Origin: Elymus sibiricus
Taxonomy: Eukaryota; Streptophyta; Magnoliopsida; Poales; Poaceae
Reading direction: 5' to 3'
Assembly (NCBI GenBank): GCA_039707655.1
Contig: CM077668.1
Coordinates: forward strand, 64,311,086-64,375,085
Length of the DNA: 64,000 bases
The translations under genes and the position numbers were made by a program. The notes beneath the pieces are model-generated. The model did no database searches and had not been told where the DNA came from. It was given only the letters and a program-made list of their open reading frames with translations. Shown piece after piece: positions 1-8,277 of the stretch (positions are counted from its first letter, which is position 1; every line of letters starts with the position of its first letter).

Positions 1-428
1 TATCAGCCGCCACCTCCTTCACAAGCAGGGGGCTCTTCCTGGCATCATCAGATGGACATAGGTAACACTACTTTGTACATTCTTTTAAACATTGTAGGTT
101 CGCAAATCATTTTTACATGTTTTACTTTACCGCAGTCGGCAACCAGTCGCAGCCGTTCATGCATTCAGTCCACTCACCGATGCTTAGTGGTGCTGGTACG
201 CTCTTAGACGGCGACGGCGACGGCGATGACGATGACCGAGTTGCAAACACCTATGAGTTATCGCAGTCAGTTCTTCACACTCCACCACCACCATCGACGC
301 AGGAGACACAGACAGACGAGGTTGTCTATGATCGTGGTAATCGTCAGCATCGTCCAGCGCCTCAGCGCTTTTCGCCTTCTGGTCCTCGTCCGAGGAAGAT
401 CCAGACTCGTCGTCGTCCCCAGCAGTGA
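1..428 (+). CDS. 3' end of a P/Q-rich protein gene, two exons (partial)
   Basis: The reading frame is open from the first base (Y-Q-P-P-P-P-S-Q-A) to position 61. A GT at 62-63 and a CAG ending at 135 delimit a short 74-nt intron in a compatible phase, and the frame continues V-G-N-Q-S-Q-P-F to a stop at 426-428. The visible part is low in predicted structure: a Gly/Asp run (DGDGDGDDDD), a PPPP segment and a basic tail ending RRRPQQ. No catalytic domain is visible because the N-terminus lies outside the window. The tail reminds me of C-termini of plant mobile domain (MAIN-like) or MULE-associated proteins, but this is weak. The gene converges on the minus-strand gene at 725-1183, with about 300 bp between the two stops. 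The intron is short for a plant gene, so the exon model is only an inference. Confidence 0.35.
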
Positions 429-644
429 TATGATTATCTATGTATGAGTCATTATGTATGTATGAGACATGCTTGATGTATGTGTTACTATCGCATTTGC
501 TTCTGTCAGAGTTCGAGACATATATCGACCTATGTATGCGAGAAACATATTACTATTAATTCGCATTGTCGTCATCCTCCGTCCATGCAACACTACGCAT
601 TAAGATACATGTACATTCTTTTAAACATTGTAGGTTCGCAAATC
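75..644 (+). repeat. 34-bp direct repeat (75-108 and 611-644)
   Basis: An identical 34-base sequence beginning GTACATTCTTTTAAAC occurs inside the putative intron (75-108) and again downstream of the stop codon (611-644). Short flanking words (CATTAAGATACA) also recur at about 598 and 662. Apart from this, 429-724 holds no ORF or motif that I recognise. The copies could come from a local duplication of intron and exon sequence. Confidence 0.6.
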
Positions 645-724
645 CTCCGTCGATTACAGTTCATTAAGATACAGGTACATCTGAATTAAACAATAGGCCT
701 GAACTTAAAAATAAAGCTTACAGA

Positions 725-1183
725 CTACATGAAGGCATCATCGTCATCCTCCGTCGATGCAACACTCTTGCCCTTCGATGATGCGGCACTCTTGGCCTTC
801 GACGATGCCGCACTCTTGGCCTTCGACGATGCGGTACTCTTGCCCTTGGTGCTCGGCATGAAAATTTCATCTTCGTCCTCGCTGTCTTGGGTCCATAAAT
901 AAGTATGTTCTGCTACAGCATTTAGGAATGCTTCACCCTTATGTTGTTGCTTCTTCCACCTTCCTTGCAACCTGAGAAGTTCTTTTCGTATCTCCTCATA
1001 AGTCCTTGCAGGCCACCCACTCCTACTTAATGCGTGAGCCAACTCATTTAGTAAGGTGTCACTACTAAGGAGTTCATCCCATGGAACTATCCTATTGTCT
1101 ATCTTGAAATCAAAGGCTAAATTCAGAAGACATTTGGACATACTAGGGTGAAAACAACTACGATCCAAAGGATAACCGGACAT
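725..1183 (-). CDS. small uncharacterised protein with Lys/Ala/Ser repeat tail
   Basis: This 152-residue minus-strand ORF starts at the ATG at 1183 and ends at 725. Residues 1-105 look like a compact helical domain with W-D-E-L-L, S-G-W-P-A-R-T-Y and L-Q-G-R-W-K-K motifs, which resembles the small Myb/trihelix-like second ORFs of plant DNA transposons, although I cannot name a family. An acidic stretch (DSEDEDE) follows, then about four 8-residue repeats of the type KAKSAASS (roughly residues 113-143, a 24-bp DNA repeat) and an acidic end DDDD. The basic Lys/Ala/Ser tail resembles histone H1-type or other DNA-binding tails. The start is supported by a TATA box at 1232-1238 about 50 bp upstream, which leaves a leader of about 25 nt. 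The gene faces the plus-strand gene at 1-428. It is intact in this window. Function unknown. Confidence 0.55.
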   Translation of the reverse strand: MSGYPLDRSCFHPSMSKCLLNLAFDFKIDNRIVPWDELLSSDTLLNELAHALSRSGWPARTYEEIRKELLRLQGRWKKQQHKGEAFLNAVAEHTYLWTQDSEDEDEIFMPSTKGKSTASSKAKSAASSKAKSAASSKGKSVASTEDDDDAFM

Positions 1184-1231
1184 CTTGACGAGACTACACT
1201 GGGCTGCTTACCCTCCTTAGTGGGGAGGGGG

Positions 1232-1238
1232 TTTTATA
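1232..1238 (-). promoter_or_regulatory. TATA box of the 725-1183 gene
   Basis: The minus strand reads CCTATAAAACCCC here, a good plant TATA box 49 bp upstream of the ATG at 1183. It lies between that ATG and the GGCGGGAA array, as expected for a core promoter. Confidence 0.55.
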
Positions 1239-1256
1239 GGTTGAGAAGAGAAGATG

Positions 1257-1495
1257 ACGGGAGAGAATGGCGGGAAAGAAAAAGGCGGGAACAATATTGG
1301 CGGGAAAGGGATGGCGGGAAAGGATTGGCGGGAAAATATGGCGGGAAAGGGATGCCGGGAAAATATGGCGGGAACAATATTGGCGGGAAAGGGATGACGA
1401 GAAAGGGATGGCGGGAAAGGATTGGCGGGAACATAATTGACGGGAAAGGGATGCCGGGAACAATATTGGCGGGAAAAATAGTTGCGCGGAAACAT
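1257..1495 (-). promoter_or_regulatory. tandem array of E2F-consensus motifs
   Basis: About sixteen units of 13-16 bp follow one another, each made of GGCGGGAA (or a one-base variant: GCCGGGAA, GACGGGAA, GACGAGAA) plus a short spacer such as AGGGAT, AATAT or CAATATT. About eleven units keep GGCGGGAA exactly. On the minus strand this is TTCCCGCC, and with the next A it is TTTCCCGCC, a perfect plant E2F/DP site (consensus TTTSSCGC). The array begins about 20 bp upstream of the TATA box of the 725-1183 gene. E2F sites are known to confer G1/S expression. That the array acts on this gene is my inference. Confidence 0.6.
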
Positions 1496-1602
1496 ATTTT
1501 TAGAATGTCTATAAGACGGGCGAGGGGGAATGGTTGTGCAGGACTTCTGTAACCCGAAGTGCACTTGCATCTTCGGACAAGTGCTGATGGCCAGTTCAGC
1601 CA

Positions 1603-1833
1603 CTCTTCGGTCACCAGGAGACCAAAGAGGTACTCTTCGGCCTCCAGGCGACCAAAGAGGTACTCTTCGGCCTCCTGGCGACCAAAGAGACTCTTCGGCC
1701 TCCTGGCGACCAAAGAGTACCTCTTCGGCCTCCTGGCGACCAAAGAGACTCTTCGGCCTCCTGGCGACCAAAGAGTACCTCTTCGGCCCCCAGGTGACCG
1801 AAAACTCCTTCTTCGGCTTCCAGGTGACCGACG
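1603..1833. repeat. 28-30 bp tandem repeat array (about 8 units)
   Basis: Eight consecutive units of the form CTCTTCGGCCTCCTGGCGAC followed by CAAAGAG, with or without a TAC spacer. Units 3-6 are almost identical and the outer ones are degenerate. Each unit starts CTCTT and ends AAGAG, so each can fold on itself. The array lies about 100 bp beyond the E2F-like array, upstream of the minus-strand gene. It resembles transposon subterminal repeats, but no matching terminal repeat is visible. ORFs in both directions across it are repeat artefacts. Confidence 0.75.
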
Positions 1834-2042
1834 GGGTGCTATTTTTGCAAAAAAATAGTTGGCCCTGCTATTTTTCAAAATTGCTTAAAAAAACCTGCTA
1901 GTTTTGAAAAAAAATCTCGATTTTGCATGTTGCAACGCACTACTGAGACTCTGGGAGTGAGACGCTGACCACCAGCAAGCTAGCACAACCTTGGACTTGG
2001 ACCGGGCTTTTTCAAGGCTGACATCAAACCCGGCTTACATAG
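1834..2042. other. spacer with A/T-rich degenerate repeats
   Basis: Degenerate copies of a TATTTTTCAAAA-type word occur at about 1840-1915, followed by unremarkable sequence up to the LINE-like insertion. No gene is seen. Confidence 0.5.
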
Positions 2043-2778
2043 TACGGTCCAAAGGCCGCACACTTATCCGCTGAATACAAGGAAAAAGGGAATTGAGGGT
2101 TTCTGTGCCGCCGCCGTCCTCGCCGTTTGAGAAATTTAGGTCCCCTCGCCTCCGGTGGCGCTGAGAGGTGGAGGGACCTCGGATCTTCAAGACCTCTATG
2201 TTCTTTGTCAAAGTCTAGTGATCATCATAGTTTTGTGAGAATAAATTTTCTCTCATTCTTTTGGCAGTGCCATGAGGTTAGAGAGTTTTCTGCAGATTCG
2301 ACTATTCGGATATGATGAGTTTATGTTGTTGTGTCAAGCTTTTTTTTTTGGTCCGATTCTTTGTGGAAGTGAAATCTTTTATCGACACCATGGTGAAGAT
2401 ATAGTGATTCGATGGCCTGCACTTCTAGGGGATCATCCCCGGCCCAAGTACGTTCATCGATCAAGGCTTCCCATCTTTTTGGATGGACGACTCAAGGCGC
2501 TTTCAAAAATCATTATTGGTAATGTTCGTATGGGGTGAAAGAGTGACAACATCGTTGCTCCAGTCTAACTACAACCTCTTTATCAAAATCTTTGGAGTAT
2601 TTCTTCGAGTAGAGATTGATTACCGTGAAGAAGGTGTTTTCAAGAGATTTCATTGTAATTCTTAGTCACATGAGTTACTTTATATTTTCTTGGATCTTAG
2701 GTTCAGATCAGTGTACCTGTAATTGTTATAAGTATGAATAAAATTACAGGTGTTTCTAAAAAAAATTACGGTCCAAAG
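2043..2778 (+). mobile_element. internally deleted LINE-like retroposon with TSD
   Basis: TACGGTCCAAAG occurs at 2043-2054 and again at 2767-2778, with further partial similarity (CCGCAC) beyond each copy, as expected for a target-site duplication. Between them is a GC-rich 5' part (GCCGCCGCCGTCCTCGCCG at about 2109) like the leaders of plant L1-type LINEs. The 3' end has GTATGAATAAAATTACAGGT followed by CTAAAAAAAA, typical of a LINE tail. At about 700 bp with no RT or endonuclease ORF it is a non-autonomous, internally deleted copy. Short ORFs inside (for example 2272-2538) show no recognisable domain. Confidence 0.6.
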
Positions 2779-3002
2779 CACCGCACGACACGAAGTAAAA
2801 CATACCGGATTTGTCTAAAAAAAAGTATAACAAGCCGGATTGGGTCTCAGTATTGAGAAAATGGGTGGCATGACTGCTTGGGCCGGCCTGGCCCGGTTGC
2901 ATCCGAAATCTCCATAAATGCGTGTTGTGATTGTTAGGAAAACCTCTATATAATGTAGTTATGTTTCTGTAAACAAAAAATAGGGCTTTTCGGATAAATT
3001 TG
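2779..3002. other. intergenic, nothing recognised
   Basis: Mixed sequence with no ORF, repeat or terminal motif that I can identify. Confidence 0.5.
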
Positions 3003-3049
3003 TACTCCCTCCGTAAAGAAATATAAGAATGTTTAGATCACTAAAGTAG
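3003..3049 (+). mobile_element. half of a Stowaway (Thalos-type) MITE
   Basis: TACTCCCTCCGTAAAGAAAT followed by ATAAGAATGTTTAGATCACT is one arm of a Thalos-like Mariner/Stowaway MITE. The match stops at CTAAAGTAG, the centre of the family's palindrome. The mirror arm is missing and unrelated sequence follows. Confidence 0.7.
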
Positions 3050-3524
3050 GCATGGGTCTGACTTCAGACCCATGGGTAGGGTCGTGGGCGGGCGATGAAC
3101 TCGATAATGAACTCGGGCATGGGTCTAGTTGAGGCTGACCGGCTCAAACCTGACCCGACTTCCAGGTTGACTTGGGAGTGCCAAAGGTTGGTGAATAGTA
3201 TCCAACTTCTAGGGAACGACTGAAAATGGTTGGTTTGGAAAGAAGTTGGGGTTGGCCTGCTGCGAGATTTGCTAGGTAAAAGCTATGGGTTCTCCAAAAA
3301 ACTGCTGCGAAATTTATCCCTTTGGTTGACTTCTACCTTCTTCAAAGCAGAAGTTGGGTAAAAAAAACCCAACCAAACACAGCCTAAACCATGATGCCAT
3401 TCTTCTGGTTCGTGTCCGCCCATGATATATAGTTGATGACGACGCTTGAGAAGCTTGGGATGCTTGTGCTCTTCCCATCCCTCTTCCACCTTCACTTAGG
3501 GGCTTGAGAACCGTGAAATACTTG
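3050..3524. other. flanking DNA left of the Copia element
   Basis: CATGGGT/ACCCATG words recur at 3050-3130 and resemble those at 40890-40978 on the far side of the Copia insertion. At 3330-3395, CAGAAGTTGGG and CCCAACCAAACACAGCC look like the end of a DNA-transposon MITE, but I find no partner. No gene is seen. Confidence 0.4.
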
Positions 3525-3665
3525 TGAAAGGATCGATATGGTTGACTAGAGGGGGGGTGGGGGTGAATAGGCAACTACCAATTTTTAGCTTTTCATAACA
3601 ATTTAGGTTTAGCGACAAAATATGTTGTCTAGATGTGCAACTAGGTGAGCAACCTATATGATGCT

Positions 3666-3706
<41 letters not shown>

Positions 3707-5052
3707 GCTAGCACACAATACAACACAACAATATCTTGCACAAAGTAAAGGGAAGAGATAACCACAAGTGGAGTCGATGAAGACGAGGATGTGTTACCGA
3801 AGTTTCTTCCCTTTGAGAGGAAGTACGTCTCCGTTGGAGCGGTGTGGAGGTACAATGCTCCCCAAGAAGCCACTAGGGCCACCGTATTCTCCTCACGCCC
3901 TCGCACAATGCAAGATGCTGTGATTCCACTAGTGGTGCCCTTGAAGGCAGCGACCGGGCCTTTACAAACAAGGTTGGGGCTCTCCACAACCGAATTGGAG
4001 GCTCCCAACACAACCACGGAGTTTCACCACAATGGATTGTGGCTCCGAGGTGACCTCTACCGTCTAGGGTGCTCAAACACCCAAGAGTAACAAGATCCGC
4101 AAGGGATTAGTGGGGGGAATCAAATTTCTCTTGGTGGAAGTGTAGATCGGGGCCCTCTCACCCAAACCCTAGAAGATCAACCAAAAGTTATCGGCTAGGG
4201 AGGGAGATCGGGCGAAAATGGAGCTTGGAGCAACAATGGAGCTTTGGGGAAAAAGAGGCGAGTCTTCTTGGGGAAGAAGACCCCCTTTATATAGTGGGCA
4301 CAAATCCAACCGTTATGTAGTTTGCAGCCCGCACAGGAGCGGTACTACCGCTCCCAGTGCGGTAGTGCCAAAGTGTACAGTGTAACTGCCACAGGGGCAC
4401 GAGCCGGTAGTGCCGCCGGAGCGGTACTACCGCTGGGGTTACAGTACATCGGCTACGGGAACAGGGGAAAATGCAGAGCCAAGAGCAGTAGTAGCAGCGG
4501 AAGTAGGTGCGATACTACCGCTCCTACTGCCGCTCCTACTACCGCTCGTCCACCTGGGTCAAGGGAGACACAGCGGTAGTACACCAGAGGGACTACCGCT
4601 GGACTACCGTAGAACCCGACACGAAAAAGTCGAGACCCGAGGCGGAGCGGTAGTACGCGCGGTACTAGCAGCGGTACTACCGCCTGTAAGCGGTACTACC
4701 GCTGCCTGCAGCGGTACTACCATTGGCAGCACTTCAACATGCATCTGCAACATGGAAGGAGAAACTCCATCGAGGCGGAAAGACAATGAGGGTGCAAAGG
4801 GAAGTGTGTACGTGATGATTCCACCCAAACCTTTCTGAAGCGGACCCCCTCTTAATAGTACGGTTTTCCTACGACTCAATTCCACCAAAAAGGAATAGCG
4901 GGAAAAGATAATCGTCTCGCTTTAACACTCCGAGGGGCATCAATCGTCTTGTGCCATGTGATAAATATCTGAAATGCTCAATGCACACGATTAGTCCGCA
5001 AATGCATTGTCATCAATCACCAAAACCACTAAGGGAGAAATATGCCCTAACA
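3525..5052 (-). repeat. 3' LTR of the Copia element
   Basis: Uninterrupted 1528-bp LTR. On the plus strand it begins TGAAAGGATCGATATGG and ends GGGCATATTTCTCCC in reverse orientation (TATGCCCTAACA). It contains an (AAC)13 microsatellite (3666-3706), a minus-strand TATA box TATATAAA (4286-4293) and, upstream of that TATA box in the minus direction, the GCGGTACTACCGC palindrome cluster at 4330-4740. It matches the right LTR at 37349-40410 except for indels and the solo LTR nested there. Confidence 0.92.
4330..4740. promoter_or_regulatory. GCGGTACTACCGC palindrome cluster in U3
   Basis: Around ten full or partial copies of GCGGTA-n-TACCGC occur in both orientations, for example at about 4338, 4418, 4670 and 4690. 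Each is a 6-bp inverted repeat around one base. The same cluster is present in the other LTR (39712-40090) and again internally at 7205-7360. Palindromes ending CGG...CCG are a described property of Sirevirus LTRs. Their place upstream of the TATA box suggests enhancer use, which is inference. Confidence 0.65.
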
Positions 5053-5601
5053 ATCCCCCCCTTTTTGGTGGATTGATGACAACACGGGATTTGCACAAGG
5101 GATAAACTAGATAATAGGCAAACCCAACATCTACAAAATATAGACGGGCTCCCCCTAGATGTGTGCACTATTTAGGTATGCTTTTGGAATGCAAAGCACA
5201 CACACTAGGATCAACACTCCCCCTATATTTTAGAGACAAGGCAACACTTGCAACAAACATGATATACGAGAGAGGCATGTATGCAAGTCATGGCATGTGA
5301 GCATAAAGATAAGGACACAAGGATAATAACTCACAAGCAAGCATAATACTAGACATAAAGATAATGATAGGGTAGCATATGTCTCACACCATATGATAGG
5401 ATAGGTACTAAGGTTCTCACAACCACAAACCAAACCAAAGCAACGATAAAAGAGTTCACGAGAGAAGAAAGGCAACTGCAAATAAGACGCACTCGTGACT
5501 CGGCAAATCCCTAAGCTCTCTCCCCCTTTGGCATCGAGACACCAAAAGGGGCAAAGAGCACTAAACAAGACCCAAGGTGGTAGCGAAGCTCCTGAACATC
5601 A
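5053..5601 (-). promoter_or_regulatory. PPT and repeated PPT-like tracts upstream of the 3' LTR
   Basis: The minus strand reads AAAAAGGGGGGGAT directly before the 3' LTR (5053-5066), the plus-strand primer site. AGGGGGAG recurs at 5149-5156, 5217-5224 and 5520-5527, with a further copy at 7776-7783. No ORF of note is present. Confidence 0.6.
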
Positions 5602-7008
5602 TCAGTACTCCTCGTGATTGTCAGACTCCTCCTCTGCTGCAGCTGGCTGATCATCATCCTCCTTTGACTCTGACCACTTGCAGTTCTTGGAGATCCACTC
5701 CTCCTTATCAGTGATCCTGTCCTCTGAGCCACTGGTAATCTCCATGCCCAGATGCCTCATCATGGCCTTGTCGCGACTGCGGGCCTTCTTTTCCGCCACA
5801 TGTGCCTTGTACTGCCCCTTAGCCTGAACACAGAACAGCTTCTTCATCTTCTCCTTGAGCTTCTTAGCCCAAGATGGCTCAGTGGAGGGAGCAAACTCAG
5901 ACCCCTCAGACTCCTCTGACTCAGTGCCAACAGTCTCTGTCTCAGGAGGAACATGAGCTGGAGTGCCCCACTTCTCCTTCTGCCTCAGCCGAATCACATC
6001 ATGAGAGACCAAATCCCCAGTGACAAGCTCCTCGTCGGGATAAGCAGACTTCCAAGTATCCTCAATGAGCTGCATAAGGTAAGGGCCATAGATGGGGCAC
6101 TTACGCTCCATAACGGCAGAGTGAAGCTCAGAGTACATCACATGAGACACATCTAACACCTGCTGAGAACCCTTCTCCGACTGACAAAAGAGAAGCATGT
6201 CCACAAGGTAGGAATGCACTTGATCCAAGTTCCCAATGCGAGGAAAGAGAGAGTTCCTGAAGATGCGATGCATGATATCAAGGAACGGGCACATCTCATA
6301 AGTCTCCTTGCCACTGAGTGATACCTTTAGCGTGGAGAAGGGCCAGAGAGCAGACTTGGTGCGTGGCAGCAGCTCCCTTGTGAGGACGAAACCCAATTGG
6401 GTTGTGGGCCCCCAGATCATTGTAAGACAAGAGCTCCATGAAATCCTTCCACTTAGCTGACAGACGCCTTCCATTTGTCATCCACATGAGAGTCCTATCC
6501 TCATCAGTCCCAAAGTGAACCGTGGCATAGAATTGAGCCACAATCTCTGCATCGAAGTCCTTGTTGAAGGAGATGATCCTCAGAATGTCCAACTCACCAC
6601 ATCTCTCCAAAGCCTCACCAAAGTAGGCCCTGTCTGACTCCATATGAGTGATATCAACTGACTTGACTCTCACGAACAGGTTCTTCTTGCCTTTCAAAAC
6701 ATCATGGTAGATCGAACGTTGCATCTTGTTCCAGAAGGGACGGTTGGCAAGAGATGGATCTTGAGGAACTCGGTACGGGTTACGACGGCGAGCCACACAG
6801 AACTCCAAGGTAAGGTATCCATTAGTGGCTCCTTTGGCTTGGCTTGCTGCTTGCTGGCAATCTTCTTGGTCCCTGACCTGGGCTGAGCACTGGGAGCGGC
6901 ACTGGCACTAGCATCCTCTGATGTGCGATAGCGCTTTGATCCGCCTGGACGCTCCGGATTCTTGCGACGCGCCTGGTACGCAGAGCTACTACCACCACCG
7001 GCATCCAT
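5602..7008 (-). pseudogene. envelope-like post-pol ORF of the Copia element, frameshifted
   Basis: Three minus-strand frames line up end to end. The start is at the ATG at 7008 (MDAGGGSSSAY, basic low-complexity N-terminus). The middle part is 6808-6400, with the conserved block R-T-L-M-W-M-T-N-G-R-R-L-S, seen in a widespread class of plant retrotransposon post-pol proteins. The C-terminal part is 6474-5602, acidic and coiled-coil-like (E-T-E-T-V-G-T-E-S-E-E, K-K-L-K-E-K-M-K-K-L) and ending N-H-E-E-Y. Frame changes near 6800 and near 6400 break it. Such ORFs are called envelope-like by position only; no signal peptide or clear membrane segment is visible here. It lies downstream of RNase H and upstream of the PPT, as in Sireviruses. 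Function in the family is unproven. Confidence 0.7.
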
Positions 7009-7178
7009 GGCAAGAGGAGAAGGTGGGGATTGATCCCACCGGACGGAATCGCGGAAGACAGCACGGAATTGGCTGCCCGGAGGTGGCCGCCGGAGCAAGA
7101 GCGTCGCCTGAGATAGAGGATAGCGTGAGGGAGAGAGAGATGAATGGGTATGGGTGAGTTGGAACTCCCCATGCCCGA

Positions 7179-7370
7179 CTCATAACCCCCTCGCAAAATC
7201 CGCAAAGCGGTAGTACCGCTCGAGGAGTGGTAGTACCGCCCCAGTACGAAAGCACAGCAGTAGGCCAGGTAGTACCGCTCCCGTGGTAGTACCATGGTCC
7301 CGAGCGGTAGTACCGCTTATAAGCGGTAGTACCGTCCGAGCACCAATGGTAGTACCGCGCAGACGACCAC
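7179..7370. repeat. second GGTAGTACC palindrome cluster
   Basis: About eight copies of GCGGTAGTACCGC or its core GGTAGTACC (7206, 7231, 7270, 7302, 7323 and others) lie just upstream of the envelope-like ORF on the minus strand. They are the same palindromes as in the LTR U3. Confidence 0.65.
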
Positions 7371-7844
7371 TTGCAAGATCAAGTTTAGAAGGGTGGCTTA
7401 TGCAAATTTTAGGGGCTGTAGATGAGATGGCTTGGGTTGGAGACAAGAAAACCAGCAAAGGGAAGAGACACTCCAAGTTCAAAAAGACCAAACAAAAGAA
7501 GAGCAAACTTGGAGAGACTCAAACGCACAAACAAAGCCCTAAAAGACTAGATAAAAGCAAATCGAACCAACTCGAACAAACACCTCTCAAAGAGAGGGCG
7601 GTGGCCGAAGCCACCTTTGTTTGAGTCAATTGGTATGGCACCGCGAAGATTTTAACCTTGGGCCCATGACCAAAACTCATCTTTGAAGCACAAGTACCAT
7701 AAAAAATGGCTAATGTGAAAGACTTGATCGATTTATGCATAATGGGGGGAGGGAGAGTTCATTGAGAGAACAACACTCCCCCTATGTCCATGCCTACATC
7801 TAGAACAAGATAATCATGATGAATGCGGTGGGGTGTGTCGAGAT

Positions 7845-8277
7845 TCAAGCCACACTGCTCGAATCAATGATATTTAGCTCATGCCTTAACTCGCGAAATC
7901 TTGCTTCATCCAATGGCTTCGTGAAAATATCTGCTAGTTGCTCTTGAGTGTTGACGTAGATAAGATCAATCTCTCCACGCTTGATGTGCTCCTGGATGAA
8001 ATGATGACGAATCTCAATATGCTTCGTCTTGCTATGTTGCACCGGATTGTAGGAGTTCGTGATCGCACCTTCATTGCCACATAGAAGAGGCACTTTGTCA
8101 CAAGTGACACCGTAATCCTTTAAAGTTTGCCTCATCCATAGCAATTGTGCACAACAACTTGCGGCGGTACATACTCGGCCTCGGTGGTGGAGAAAGACAC
8201 ACAATTTTACTTCTTTGAAGACCAACTCACCAAAGAGCGACCAAGGAATTGGCACCCTCCGGAACTTGACTTCCTAT
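7845..8277 (-). pseudogene. pol: RNase H, C-terminal half of Copia pol (broken)
   Basis: The minus-strand sequence continues the RNase H domain interrupted by element A. In one frame it reads K-S-S-S-G-G-C-Q-F-L-G-R-S-L-V-S-W-S-S-K-K then a TAA (plus 8207-8209), then S-T-T-E-A-E-Y. One base is lost near 8167, and the next frame carries A-A-S-C-C-A-Q-L-L-W-M and H-S-K-T-K-H-I-E-I-R-H-H-F-I. The catalytic block that is normally C-D-N-E is C-G-N-E here, so a metal-binding Asp is lost. The end D-I-F-T-K-P-L is typical of Copia pol. The other half is at 23356-26034. Confidence 0.85.

Noticed and set aside
1257..1495. CRISPR-like layout of short repeats and spacers
   Set aside because: Units are only 13-16 bp, spacers are 5-7 bp and similar to each other, and the context is a plant genome.
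1194..1901. Overlapping ORFs on both strands across the two tandem arrays
   Set aside because: Repeat units with lengths that avoid stops; the proteins are simple repeats and each frame contradicts the others.
1937..1941. CACTA terminus at the word CACTACTGAGAC
   Set aside because: No partner end, no TSD and the orientation does not fit the arrays to its left.
3664..4017. Minus-strand ORF ending in poly-Cys
   Set aside because: The tail is the (AAC)n tract read in frame; the rest is LTR sequence.
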